A stretch of DNA of 64,000 nt from positions 372,001 to 436,000 of the forward strand of contig NHNY01000018.1 in assembly GCA_002786065.1 (NCBI GenBank), given 5' to 3'. Of the stretch, positions 53,538 to 64,000 are shown one piece after another (the stretch's first letter is position 1; each line of letters begins with the position of its first letter). This DNA is from Microcyclospora pomicola. Its lineage: Eukaryota; Ascomycota; Dothideomycetes; Capnodiales. The notes under the pieces are model-generated. The model did no database searches and had not been told where the DNA came from. It worked only from the letters and a program-made list of their open reading frames with translations. The translations under genes and the position numbers were made by a program.

Positions 53538-55422
53538 CTACAGCTTGGATCTTCTCTCGACATCTTCGCGCACCACCACCCCTCGCCTTCTCTTCTGATC
53601 CCGATCGTTCGCCTTCAATACCCTCCGCAGCAGCTTGCCGGTCGGCGACTTGGGCACGGCGTCTGTGAACTCAATCTCCGTTAACCACTTATACCGCACT
53701 TTCTTCTGTTTGATCTTTTCCAGCAACACCCGACCAGTTCGCACGTCAGGCGTTATACCCTCCTTGAGCACGACATAGGCCTTAGGTCGCTCGCCGGCAT
53801 ATGCGTCTGGAATACCCAGCACGGCGCAATCGTCAACCACATCCTCGCCCAGTAGGAGGTCTTCAAGTTCCGCTGGCGCGACTTGCTGGCCCTTCACCTT
53901 GATCATTTCCTTGATCCGGTCGGAGATATGGATGAGTCCTTCTTCGTCGATGATGCCGACGTCGCCGGTGTGTAAAAAGCCATCTGTATCGAATGCCTCT
54001 CGTGTCGCGGCCGGATTGTTCAGGTAACCCATGGCAATCTGCGGGCCTTTGGCGCAGATTTCCCCAGTCTCACCAGCGCCCAATTCTTTGGTGGGATCTT
54101 CGAGACTCATGACTTTGGCTACGGTGTTGGCGACCAGGATACCCGCAGATGCAGCATATTTGTAATCATAATGGGAAGGAGGGTGACATGAGATACATGC
54201 CGTCGATTCTGTTGCGCCATAACCTTGTCTGAATCCTGTCTCAGGGAATTTCTGTCGTAGCAGCTCGATGATCTCCGGACTGGTCGGTGCCGAGCCTGAG
54301 GACCAGCGTTTGACTATCCTGCGGAGATCGGGTAGGTATTTGTTGACTATCTCGTCGCGCACTACACGGACAATGATTGGTGGAACCAGGATCAGCTCTT
54401 CGATCTCGTACTTGACGACCGTCTGCAGCATGGCTTCCATGTTGAAAGCCGGCAACATGACGGAATCGCCGTTCATGAAGACTGGGTAGTGACAGAAGCG
54501 GACCAGACCGGTGATGTGGACTAATGTAGTCAGCGCGAAGGATCATACAGAGTATCCAGATGCAACTCACATAACGGCATCACAGCTAGAATCCTATACC
54601 GCCGTCCAGGAGGAACCAGCTGCATTTGTCGAAGCTGATGGCATTGCGAGATCAGATTGCCATGAGAGAGTTGAACCGCTTTCGGTAGCCCTGTGGTTCC
54701 GGACGAGAAGTTGAGATACTGCGAAGCCTGTCAGCTACACTCCAGTCCGTTCGGTGGATCACAACAGACATACCCCACAAACATCCTTGCTCGTCTGGCC
54801 CTTCGGGATCGACCATGCCGGTGTCACTCTACACTCCTTTCCCTGCAGAACGAGATCCTGCAACGATAGGAACCCCTCCCTCTGCCCTTCGAGTAAGAAG
54901 ATCCTCTCCTGGGCAAGCCCAACCATCGCTGCCGCCTGCAACGCCACATCCAACGATCCAGGCAACGTAAAGAGAAATCTGGTCCCTGCCGTCTTCAGAG
55001 CATGTGCCATCTCCTCGGCATTGTACGCCGGTGACGCTCCGTTCACGCGGCCGCCAGCGCGTACAGTCGCCCACATTGCTACCGGATACCAGATCGAGTT
55101 GGTGGAGAACAGCGAAACGGTGTCCGTAGGTGCGAGGCCATGTCGTTCGATCAGCGCGGCGCTGAGCAGTGTTGCTTTCTCCTTGACCGCGAGGAAATCC
55201 AGCCGCTCGCCGGTTGTGGCGTTGATGTAGCTCCCCTGATCGCTGGCAGAGGCATAGCTAGTTGGCGCGTACTGCGGGCTCTCGAATGCCCATTGCCAGG
55301 TGGTGAGATTCTCAGGAACTGTAGCATTCTGGCATTAGCATAGCGCTCAATCAAGAATAATGTTCGTCAGGATCAGAGTATGTACTTTCGAGCTCCGGAT
55401 GAGGCGACCGCCAGAGCACCAT
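53538..55422 (-). CDS. 4-coumarate:CoA ligase-like acyl-CoA synthetase with PTS1 (four exons)
   Basis: This is an adenylate-forming (ANL) enzyme that activates a carboxylic acid to its AMP ester and then a CoA thioester. Exons are 55422-55386, 55318-54774, 54727-54571 and 54520-53538; introns are 67, 46 and 50 bp (573 aa). Exon 1 (MVLWRSPHPELE) joins to IPENLTTWQWAFESP. The AMP-binding signature YLNFSSGTTGLPKAV sits at the start of exon 3 (about residues 198-212). Further motifs are GYGATES, TGEICAKGPQIAMGYLNNP, DGFLHTGDVG, the hinge SDRIKEMIKVKGQQVAPAELE and the catalytic-lysine block PKSPTGKLLRR. The protein ends in SKL, a canonical peroxisomal targeting signal. The substrate cannot be told from sequence; fatty, phenylpropanoid or polyketide-like acids are possible. 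Confidence 0.9.
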
Positions 55423-56184
55423 GATCTTTTATCTTGTTCGTCTATCACTCTTCCAGTAGTCACCTCAGATCTCAGACAGCGGTGTTTCAGTCTCAAATTC
55501 CTGATCGTAACCCTAACGCAACAAAAACAGAAGTACAAACACCACACTCGAGGAGAAAAGAAATCTGCTTGAGAAATGTACTTCACTTTGCAAAAAGCAC
55601 CTTCCATATCGAGCTTACATATTTTCCGTGTATCCAAGCGGATACCGGCACATCAACCATCATCCTAACACCGCAATGCCTCTGCGTGGCGTCGAGGTCT
55701 GGAGGGACATGCATGCGGTAGCCGAGGGTCGGCGTGGAAAAGCCATGAGGAATCCGGGGTAGGGAATCTGGGGTGGGGTGGAGGTGGGGAAAAGCATGAC
55801 TGGCTTACTGTTGTGCGAGGCCCCTGTATGATCAATCAAAAGTTGACAAGGTTCTTTACATTGTTGGTTGCACGCATTGAGCGGTAATCGAGGAGCAGAC
55901 ATCGTGCTCAGTCGATGTGATATCATCGAGCTGCTGTGCTTCAATGAGGAGATCATTTGCTGGTCGAATAGCGATCTCTTGTCAATGAAGACTCACACGA
56001 GAAAAAGCGATATTCATCGCACACAGGGCTTCGCTCCCAATGCTTGATCCTTCGAGTCGGTAGTGGACATTGATCGGTCAGATGGTCAATTCTAGGTCAT
56101 GGATTTGGAACATGGCTTCGTTACAATCTCTAAAGTCTATCAAAGTCACGAGGGTTGCGTTGCCAGCTCAAGCACAAACGTGCT
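55423..56184. other. Intergenic region
   Basis: This is 762 bp between two minus-strand metabolic genes. Short frames lack motifs; a G-rich run (GGGGTGGGG) lies near 55,770. No gene is assigned. Confidence 0.4.
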
Positions 56185-57288
56185 TCAGTAACCCCTCTCC
56201 CTCTTCACGACATTGAGCAGTCTTTCACCCTGCAGCCTTCTCTTCAAATTCTCCTCCAACAGCCCAAAACTCCGCTGAGCGTAAGACGATCCAGTTCCAC
56301 TCACATGCGGCGTCACAATCACGTTCTCCATATCCCACAACTCACTGTCCTCTGGCAGTGGCTCAGGATCCGTGACGTCCAAGGCCGCGCCTGCAAGAAC
56401 TTTGTCTTTCAATGCCATGATCAGAGCAGGCTGGTCGATGATCTGACCTCGAGCGATGTTGGTGACGAATGCGGGTGCTTTGCCATCTTGCGTAAGGGCC
56501 GCGAATTCTGGCGTTGAGAGGAAGTGTCGTGTCTGTGATGTTAATGGCACAGCGACCACAAGCCAGTCGAGGTTCTGCGAGAGGAAGTTGCGGAGTGAGG
56601 GCTTATCCAGGCCGCTGTACCATTCAACAGGAATAGTCCCATCCGCATCTCCAGTCCCGGGGATGATGTAACCCGGGTCCTTCTTCTTCTCGGGGGTATC
56701 CTTGGGCGTGGCGGTGTAGGCGACGACTTCCATACCCATCGCTTGGGCCACGCGACCGACCTGTCGACCAATACTCCCGTACCCCAGCACGCCGAGTCTG
56801 CCGCCCACGAAGTCGCGGACCTGGTGGTAGTCCGCCGCGAGCCCGGCTATGCTGCCCCAACGGTGTTCCTTCTGCAATTCGTAAAGCTGCTTATACTTAT
56901 GGCTGTGAATCAGAGCCGTCATGAGCACCCACTCGGCAATCTGTGGGCCATGGATACCTGTGGAAGTCGTCATGGTGATGTCCTTGGCGTCCTTGTAGAT
57001 CCACGAGTCCTGAATCTGATTGCTGCCAGCACTGAACAAATGGACAAACTCCAGCTTTGTAGCATCAGATGGTGTGGGTGGGAATGTGAATAGAGTGCAG
57101 AGAATCGTGACGTTCTCAAAGATGGAGGGAGGCACAGCTCCATGTCTTTTGTCGTAGTCGACGTAGACATATTCGATATCAACATCTTTAAATTTGGAAC
57201 GCAGCTGGTCGAGCAGCTCCTTGGGCTCGGGGACTGGAAGCGTGCATAGCAGCTTATCTTTCGCTGGCCCGCCACCCATCGTAGACAT
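56185..57288 (-). CDS. D-isomer-specific 2-hydroxyacid dehydrogenase
   Basis: This is an NAD(P)-dependent enzyme reducing a 2-keto acid to a D-2-hydroxy acid, or the reverse. It is intronless over the coding core, 367 aa from ATG 57288 (MSTMGGGP). The Rossmann signature GVLGYGSIGRQVG is at residues 166-178. The catalytic triad is Arg280 (NIARGQIID), Glu309 (DPEPLPEDSELW) and His328 (TPHVSG). A 20-residue insert between the dinucleotide fold and the catalytic Arg (KKKDPGYIIPGTGDADGTIP) is typical of a fungal subgroup of uncharacterised members. It is not a formate dehydrogenase, since that family's substrate-binding residues are not apparent. The frame is open upstream to an ATG at 57486, giving a possible 66-residue extension. 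The substrate is unknown. Confidence 0.9.
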   Translation of the reverse strand: MSTMGGGPAKDKLLCTLPVPEPKELLDQLRSKFKDVDIEYVYVDYDKRHGAVPPSIFENVTILCTLFTFPPTPSDATKLEFVHLFSAGSNQIQDSWIYKDAKDITMTTSTGIHGPQIAEWVLMTALIHSHKYKQLYELQKEHRWGSIAGLAADYHQVRDFVGGRLGVLGYGSIGRQVGRVAQAMGMEVVAYTATPKDTPEKKKDPGYIIPGTGDADGTIPVEWYSGLDKPSLRNFLSQNLDWLVVAVPLTSQTRHFLSTPEFAALTQDGKAPAFVTNIARGQIIDQPALIMALKDKVLAGAALDVTDPEPLPEDSELWDMENVIVTPHVSGTGSSYAQRSFGLLEENLKRRLQGERLLNVVKRERGY

Positions 57289-57835
57289 ATGGGGATACTC
57301 GTAGAAGTGCCAGGCTAAGTGATGATGACTGCGATTAGAGTGGTCACTCAAGATCTTGGTCTTGTGACTGCAAATGCAATAAAAGAAATATGATAGACGA
57401 TGCCTTACCGTCTCTGCTCGCTTGGGGAGTTGTTGCTCGGCCTTGGAGCTGAAGATATGACGCCGAATCGAAAGAGACATCCACATCGCGCGCTTTGTGC
57501 TGTCGCTGATTAATCAACACCAACATTTCATGTAATCATGCTTCACCGGGACCTCGTATCAGATTATGCAGCATTTGTGGACTCGTTTCATACAGCCTTC
57601 TGCTTCCTAAAATACACATGCAAGCAGATTTTTGGGCTGTTGGAGCTCTTGCATTGCTGCTCCTCTGTGCTTAAAAGACTTGGCCCGAACTCCTCTTGTA
57701 AAGAAACGACAAGACCGGAAAGCAAACATGGCCGCGATCTCCCTTTCGACTTTGGTTTCGCCGAGCGTGCCAGTCAGTCCCCTCTTGTCATGTAACACGA
57801 TTATGGGCATATGCTCTTCAGGAAATCAGGGAGCT
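57289..57835. other. Intergenic region and leader of the dehydrogenase
   Basis: The minus strand holds an in-frame upstream ATG at 57486 and an intron-like segment at 57368-57408 (GTAAGG..TTGCAG). The segment would break the extended frame if spliced, so this is more likely a spliced 5' UTR. Nothing else is recognised. Confidence 0.4.
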
Positions 57836-59681
57836 CTATACGCCATTGGTCGCAGCTTCTGGTACGGCTTGCATGCTAACGTCGCCATCTTTGTCGACGC
57901 CCTCAGATGCTGTGACAGCGGCCTTGTCAGTCGGTTCTTCTTGTGGCTTGGTAATCTCTTCGTCCACCGCGGCACTGGTCTCGACCTTTTCCTCGATGGC
58001 GTCAGCAGTCGCTTCTGCTGTCTTGGTCTCTTCTGTAGCGTCCTTGGCCTCAGCCTCAACCTTAGGCTCCCCACCCTCAGAGACAAGGGTTTGACCGTTG
58101 ATTGCAGGTGCCTCGGTCTTTGACTCAGCCGCAGCAGCTGGAGCTTCCACATCTGCAGCATCCATGCGCATGTTCCAGATCTCGAGCATGGCTGCGCTGC
58201 GCTTCTTGAAATTGTACACATCATCCTTCGGGATTGAGCTGAGTTTGACAATGCCTTTGAGCACCTTGTGGAGCTTCGTCTTTTTCAGAATAGATGCCTC
58301 GAGGTTCTCGTAGTTCTCGAGCTGAGTGAAAAAATCGGCCATGGCGCTCATCTCCGACTCCTGAGGTGCCTGGTCGCGGGTGAGGAAACCCTTCTGTAGA
58401 CGATGACGAAGGTAGAGAGCAGCATTTTCCCTTGCCGCCAAGCGCTCCTCGTCGGTCATCTGTGGTTGCTGCTTGACCTCGTCCTCGTCAGGTTTTGCGA
58501 CCTTCTTGCGAGACTTCTTCGCGGAACTGTCGCCGTTGGGAGTTTTGGAGACATTGAGTTTAGTGACCTTGGGTGTCTTCTTCGGCTGCTGCTGGGTCAG
58601 TATGCCATAGGCTACGTGACATGAGATAGGACTCACCTTGCCAGCTTCAGCATCACTTTCGGCCTCCTTCTTTCGCTTCTTGCTAGACTTTGGAGTCTCG
58701 CCGTTCCCCATCTCAACGTCCTCATCACCAGCTTTGCTTTTGCGAGCCTTCTTCTTCTTGTCCACTTTCTTCTCGCTCTCCGTGGCTGCCTCCTTCGCAG
58801 CAGCAGCAGCCTCTTCTCGTTCACGGTTCCTCTCCTCGAGTTCACGCATCTCCTCGTCAATGGCCTTCTCTTCTTCCTGCCATGTCTTCAAAAGGCCCTT
58901 GAAGTAGTTGATGTCGTGGTTCTTTGCCGCGAGCTCGTACGCAGCGGCCAGAGACTTGGTCATCTTGGTCTTTGGTGGGGTTTTGCATTCCTCAGGGTCC
59001 AGCGGGGTCAAAGCCGTGTTGACGATCCACGAGCTGTTCATTTCATCAGCAAGAGTTATCACGCGATCCTCAATGTCATCCTTACAACTCATTGGTTTCC
59101 AAGAACATTATAGCGAAGGTGCGCTCCCTCGCGTTCTTGCCACCCTCTTTGAAGTCGTCGCGTAGTGAGCCGTCAGGCCTCGTCGTGGAGACCGGACGCG
59201 TGCCCAAAAGTTGCTCTGGCAGCATTTGATCATCACAGATGATGGAAGGCCATGGTGGGTAACCTTTCAGTCTGGCCCAGTAGTAGTCGCCGGGTTTGCA
59301 GTCGAGGTTCAAGTTGGGCATTGACTTCTTCTTCTTGAGCGTCTTGTTCTTGTGTTCCGGTACACCCGAGGTGGACTTTCGCTTCTCTTTCTTGGCAGCT
59401 GCAGAGGCTGAGTCGGCCTCGACTGCAGATGGTGGTACAGCAGCTTCGGCCGTCGCGCCGTCGGGAGCCGTCACTTCACTGGTAGCCTGCTTGTCGGCCG
59501 CCTGCTCGTCCTCCTTCGGTACAGCTGTCTCACCATTGGTCCCTGGCACGACCGCGTCTTGTGCCTCGGCACCGACAGCAGGCTTTGGTATTGTTAGCGA
59601 GGAAGTAGGCATAGATAGTCAGAGGTCTCGACTCACCGCAGGCACATCTACTGGCGCATTGCTAGTAGCCTCGTCAGCCAT
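57836..59681 (-). CDS. PWWP-domain chromatin protein with LEDGF-like C-terminal domain (four exons)
   Basis: Exons in transcript order are 59681-59637, 59582-59086, 59033-58637 and 58591-57836; introns are 54, 52 and 45 bp (564 aa). The N-terminal 110 residues are Ala/Glu/Lys-rich. The PWWP domain begins at about residue 112 (GDYYWARLKGYPPWPSII) and continues across intron 2 (MFLETNE/FSWIVNTALTPLDPEE). Such domains read methylated histone H3 lysines and bind DNA. A charged coiled coil with Lys-rich NLS-like runs follows. Residues 363-455 (NAALYLRHRLQKGFL...ADFFTQLENYENLEASILKKTKLHKVLKGIVKLSSIP) resemble the TFIIS-N/IBD helical bundle of LEDGF and HDGF2. The tail is acidic. Intron 3 is 45 bp, in frame and stop-free, so its retention would insert 15 residues. 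Confidence 0.88.
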
Positions 59682-61858
59682 GGTGAAGGTGATCTGAGAG
59701 TCGTTGGCGCGTGAAGCGATCTTGGAATGACGACGACAACGACAGCAACTGCAGCAGTGAGGTAACGACGCGTGAAGCTGATCGTGACAAGCCGCGTGGT
59801 CGCTCAATGAAGAGGGTAGACCGAGATGCTAGGCGAGTTCAGCGGCGGTGATGATGCGCGTCGCGGTTGTTGTGTCGTTGATGGTCGCGTTGTGTGTGGG
59901 TGTGGAGGAAGACAGAGCAGTGCGGAAATGGGTTTGGAAAGTTGAGCGGCGCTGAGCAGCACGGGAACGTCCGTGCACGCGCACGCTTGCTGAGGCGTCG
60001 ACGCGAACAGCAACAACACTCTAAACCCCGTTCGGGCTCATTTGTTCAATGAAAAAAACGACAAGGCCATTGTTGTGCTCGTTTGGATATTCCACAGATC
60101 AGTCGGAGCCTTCGAAAGCCTTTGCAGGCGTGATCAGTATCCTCAAGGCAATTCTTGGCAAGCCGAGACCAATCAGCGCTGACGTTTTTGCTTTTCCGCC
60201 TATCCGATCTTCTCAACGGACTGCGTGAAACTCGAGTTTCTTTCTGCATGATAGCTTTGTGGAGCCCGCGTGAGTGCTTGTTCGATGCCATCGATTCGTT
60301 CGCAATATTTCGTTCATCCGGAGATCTTATATATCTCGGTTCAGCGGAAGACCAGTCCCGTACTTCGGAAATTCGCAGCTTGTCTTAATGCACGAGCATG
60401 CATACACCAGGACACTCCAGGATTTTTTGCCACCGACTCAATACTTCAGGGTGGCCAACGCGATATGGCCAGGCAGCTGGCCATAAGTCATCGAAGCATG
60501 TCCACAGCAGCTCATGTGTCATATCACCAATTGGTGCACGGGTGTACTGTATATGGCTCTTTGAAACTGCGAATCATCCGCCTTTAGCCTTGACAGAGCG
60601 GTAGAGAAGCGATACAACCAAAGTCGACGACCGTATGTATGTCGAAGGGACTGTCGCGTTGAAGATTCGTATCTGTCGGCCGTTTCGATACCAACGAGCC
60701 GGGAAATGAAAACATCCGTTCCCAGCAGACCCCATGAGAGATCTGCGTGAATTTTGGGGCTTGCAAGCACGAGTGGTATGAGACTTTAGCCAATGTCCAA
60801 GGCGGGCAATATATTGTTCGATTTCCAGACTCGCGATGTTTTCCGACCTAAGCGAAATGTCGAACAGAGGCACGGGAGTGTCAAGGTATATCTTTCTGCC
60901 GTCACTCATCCTTTTATTAAAGTGGTGGGGTGTGCGTGACCGCTCGATATGCGCCTTGTAACATGGAAACTCTGACACCTCCCGCAGACCAGAGTAGCCG
61001 GTTCATGGCTTACCAGATTCCACTGACAGGGTGGAGGAATACCGACATCGTTGCTTCGATTTCAGGTTCGGCCCAGACCTCAAAACTATCAGCATCGCGA
61101 CAATCGTCCGCCGGATTACGTATTTGTTCTATCCATCATCCGGACCCTTAGTCGTCTATCCCGTCGCTTCTTTTTCCAGCAGTCACAGTGACCATGCTTG
61201 TCAAATGTATGCCGCATCGTTACGCCCTGTGTTGCGGCGCCTATAACCTACTTCTGCCCGTTGTCTCTTGATCACACGAAACCGATCGCAAGAAGGGTTT
61301 TTCATGTGCTACAGACCGGCATGGGAACAGGCACGGTCGACCAGAGCTTTCACGGTGCTTATGTCGCTGTGTTGGGATCCATCATAGCAATTCCATCTCG
61401 ATCTGGGACTTCCTGTGTCCCTTGTTGTGGTGCGGCGTAGCTGTTTCTATCGTCCATTTTGTTGGTCGCACCGTGGTCCACATCGTCAGGCATGTGACGA
61501 TGACAACGATGTCGCGGCGACGTTTGTGGCTCGTTCGTAGATATATGGTTGATTGCTGAAGCGATGTTCAAGTATCTACACTAGAGGAAGTCGATGCGGA
61601 TCCATGTCACGTGTTCCTGGTCACATACGCCAACCAACATGTAGATCTCCAAATAATAACTCTATCGCTTTACACCTTCTCCTACATCCGGCACAACGGC
61701 TCAGGTAGCATTATTATTCTAAGGGTGTCCAAAAGAAATGATTCCGGTGTGTGATCACAGAGATTGAGGCTTTCGCCTTTATGACATCTATGCTTATCCC
61801 AAAACGCCTTGCTTGCATTCTCCCTCCCGTCAACGCCAGACATACATGTATATGATAT
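59682..61858. other. 2.2-kb gene-poor gap
   Basis: Many short frames occur on both strands (the largest, 60574-60978 minus, is 134 residues) without motifs or credible splice chains. It holds the PWWP gene promoter and the 3' end of the kinase gene. No gene or repeat is recognised. Confidence 0.45.
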
Positions 61859-64000
61859 TCATGAGCGATTGTCGCCACCGTGTCGTCCCACTGTGACACG
61901 ATGCTGAGCCTGCTGTTTTCCATTCTCTGGAATAGCGACAGTAAGACCATGCCAAGTGGTGGTCTCCAAGCTAAGTTCGTCCATTCGTCCAAGTCCTCCA
62001 TTTCGTGTCCACTGTTTGACAACACCAAGAATAAACTTCAGCTTCTCTGCCAGCTGGTTAGCCTTGATGATCCTCGCGCGCACACGACCTCCGCCATGAA
62101 GCAGTGATGTGGTGCTGTCTGCAAAGACCTCTCTGCTGCTCACATGATGCGGTAGAAGATCTGTATTGCTACTGAGGTATGCGACCGCTTCCGTGGAGAT
62201 GCATGTCATCGCCACTTGTGTGGCGTCCTCGGAGAGAACGAGCTTGGTGTGGTCCGGGAAATGTACTTGCAGAGAGCCATCGGCAAAAGCCCATATTCCA
62301 ACGTTGCCAAGACGCTGGTAGAAGCGGACGAAATTGTTATCGTTCTTGGTGGAAACGATCTCATCGCCGTCAAGCGATCGAGACATGTATCTTCCAAACT
62401 TTACCCATAAGACAGATAAAGTGTGCTTGCGTTCTGCTTCCACGGCTAGAGGGCCCCCTTTCACACTTCCAAGCCCCTTGTATACCTTCCTGGCAATACC
62501 GGGCGCGCCAGAATCTTCGAAGATCTCGATGGGGACTTGGTCGAGGTTTGCAAAGTCGGCGCCGATGCGAGGAAGCCAGCGTTGCCCGTTTCGTACGATA
62601 ACATGGGTTACAGGGGTGTCATATCTGGTGGAGGCATTGATGATGCAACCCATGGTACCATCAGACATGACATAACCTACACCGTGTTTGCGGCTGTAGT
62701 CGACCCACCTCGTCACGAAGGGTAGATCTTCCGGCTTGGTGATGGCTGATTCCGTTGTCCTAGTTTGAGAAGATTTGAGAGCAGCCGCAAGATTGTCTCG
62801 GAAGGCATTCAACCTTTCTAAGACCGTTTCCGGATCTGTCTTGGGAAATATGTGTGAGTCCGAGCTGAACTCAGCGTTTGGTGTTGGAAGCTTTCGTGTC
62901 ATCTTCGGTGGCGGCGGAAGTCTTAATGCCTCGTGTGGTTTCCTGTCGTCTGGTTCCGGATCCGAAAGTATCTCAACAACTTCAGCAGCTTTCCTTCGTG
63001 TCCGCCTAATGGGAGACACCTGTTTCAACTCTTCCAGCGTTGCAAGAGGTCCTGTTATCTCAGGAGACATTGCTCTTTCTTTCGGCCTCGTTGTTCGCGG
63101 GCGTCTCGCAAGACTTGCATCTACACTTCTTTTAATCGTACCTGCGCGCTGAGGCTTTATTGATTCCACCTCAGATGAACCCGCTCGGCTGGTCCCAGAG
63201 GACGAATTGGTTTCCTTCAGTGCAGCGGGAATGAGCGCAGGGACCTGCCTCGTTTTGGTCACTCTCAGTGTATCGGCCAGCTCATCCTGTGCAGGTCTGG
63301 CAGACTCAGCAGCTCTGGCGCTCTCTTCGCTGATAGTCCTCGCTGCTTTGCGGACAGTCCCAGTCCTATGGGGATGAACAGTCGGCCTCGGGGGAGGCGC
63401 CATCATGCCCGAGTCTTTCGCGGTATGAAGATTGGAAACCTTCGTCCGCGTGGTCGATACTTCGTTGTGGTTGATTTCGCGCAAATTTCGATCAGGCAAT
63501 GGAGCTACGTCCGCGGGCACGGACGTGATGGGCGCAGACGAACCCCATGCGTTGACAGGCGAGAGGTAAACCACATCACTCGGAATAGGTAGCACTGGTG
63601 CAAGACCACTTGAGATCTCGCGCTCAATGTCTGCCACGACACTTCGACTCTTCTTGCTTGCACTTGCTGTGAAGCAGGTACCATCTGGCAGTTCACCGAC
63701 ACCAGATTGCTGGCACAGAGCATACCAGGTATCGGTATAACCTCGTCGTATGGTTTCTGGAGATGGTAATGTAGGTTCTGGCCACTGTGGCTCTCTTTCC
63801 CTCGCTGCCGATGGTATTCTGGTCGGGATGTATGGGATCTTGAAGAAACTGTGGCTCACAATTTGGTCCGGCTGCAATCTCATCTCTTCGGCCACCAGTA
63901 GATTGGAGACCAAGTCTCGGAGATCCTGGCTCTGTGCGGATGACGTACTAAGCTCCGGCCATGAGTACTTGCCTTGCGTAGCTTTCTTGTAGATCTCCTC
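61859..64000 (-). CDS. Polo-like kinase, C-terminal part with polo boxes (5' end outside window)
   Basis: The frame is open from the stop at 61859 to the window edge (about 713 residues seen), so the protein start and most of the kinase domain lie beyond 64,000. The first residues seen fit the end of a kinase C-lobe: EEIYKKATQGKYSWPEL, then DLRDLVSNLLVAEEMRLQPDQIVSHSFFKI. A long disordered Pro/Ser/Arg-rich linker follows. Polo box 1 is at about 62,600-62,730 (FVTRWVDYSRKHGVGYVMSDGTMGCIIN). A second box (VRFYQRLGNVGIWAFADGSLQVHFPDHTKLVLSED) lies at about 62,210-62,330. The layout matches fungal polo kinases (Cdc5/PlkA), which control mitosis and septation. The polo boxes diverge enough that a PLK4/SAK-like paralog is also possible. 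No intron is seen in this part. Confidence 0.85.
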   Translation of the reverse strand, partial: EEIYKKATQGKYSWPELSTSSAQSQDLRDLVSNLLVAEEMRLQPDQIVSHSFFKIPYIPTRIPSAAREREPQWPEPTLPSPETIRRGYTDTWYALCQQSGVGELPDGTCFTASASKKSRSVVADIEREISSGLAPVLPIPSDVVYLSPVNAWGSSAPITSVPADVAPLPDRNLREINHNEVSTTRTKVSNLHTAKDSGMMAPPPRPTVHPHRTGTVRKAARTISEESARAAESARPAQDELADTLRVTKTRQVPALIPAALKETNSSSGTSRAGSSEVESIKPQRAGTIKRSVDASLARRPRTTRPKERAMSPEITGPLATLEELKQVSPIRRTRRKAAEVVEILSDPEPDDRKPHEALRLPPPPKMTRKLPTPNAEFSSDSHIFPKTDPETVLERLNAFRDNLAAALKSSQTRTTESAITKPEDLPFVTRWVDYSRKHGVGYVMSDGTMGCIINASTRYDTPVTHVIVRNGQRWLPRIGADFANLDQVPIEIFEDSGAPGIARKVYKGLGSVKGGPLAVEAERKHTLSVLWVKFGRYMSRSLDGDEIVSTKNDNNFVRFYQRLGNVGIWAFADGSLQVHFPDHTKLVLSEDATQVAMTCISTEAVAYLSSNTDLLPHHVSSREVFADSTTSLLHGGGRVRARIIKANQLAEKLKFILGVVKQWTRNGGLGRMDELSLETTTWHGLTVAIPENGKQQAQHRVTVGRHGGDNRS

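Overview
The window is nuclear DNA of a filamentous ascomycete (Pezizomycotina). The evidence is short GT..AG introns of about 44-80 bp with CTRAC-type branch points, compact genes on both strands, and fungal families: a HET protein, a Zn2Cys6 regulator, TOS1, LCL3, MDM38, a Ser/Thr-rich GPI-type wall protein and an arginine-type carbamoyl-phosphate synthase. The general look suggests a Dothideomycete, but that is inference. I see no transposon, virus-like element, tRNA, rRNA or CRISPR array.

Layout. 1-4,537 holds no recognisable gene. 4,538-25,185 is a housekeeping block: 3-hydroxyanthranilate dioxygenase (+), dUTPase (-), ARPC2 (-) and UTP12 (+) as a divergent pair, carbamoyl-phosphate synthase large chain (+), class I myosin (-), a HET-domain gene (+) and a TVP38 membrane protein (+). 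25,186-28,098 is a gene-poor gap. 28,099-39,069 is more accessory: TOS1 wall protein (+), a 1,188-residue repetitive wall protein (+), a small membrane protein (-), the LCL3 nuclease (-), a HAD type II dehalogenase gene broken by one frameshift (+), and an unknown Cys-rich protein (+). 40,210-48,526 holds a type II membrane protein (-), MDM38 (-), EAF6 (-), and TFIIS (-) divergent from mitochondrial ribosome recycling factor (+). 50,121-64,000 holds a Zn2Cys6 regulator (+), RPP1 (-), a peroxisomal acyl-CoA synthetase-like enzyme (-), a 2-hydroxyacid dehydrogenase (-), a PWWP protein with a LEDGF-like C-terminal domain (-), and the polo-box half of a polo-like kinase that runs off the right edge (-).

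The genes do not form one pathway. Some share a process: ARPC2 and myosin-I (actin patches, endocytosis); UTP12 and RPP1 (RNA processing); EAF6, TFIIS and the PWWP protein (chromatin and elongation); TOS1 and the repeat protein (cell wall); MDM38, RRF1, LCL3 and the carbamoyl-phosphate synthase (mitochondria).

Exon structures were worked out by hand from splice sites and reading-frame continuity. They all close to whole codon numbers, but no transcript data were available. I found no clear undescribed multi-gene system. The most interesting single items are the mitochondrial-type leader on 3-hydroxyanthranilate dioxygenase, the LEDGF-like PWWP protein, the repetitive wall protein, the broken dehalogenase gene, and the myosin gene whose first coding exon is only ATG.
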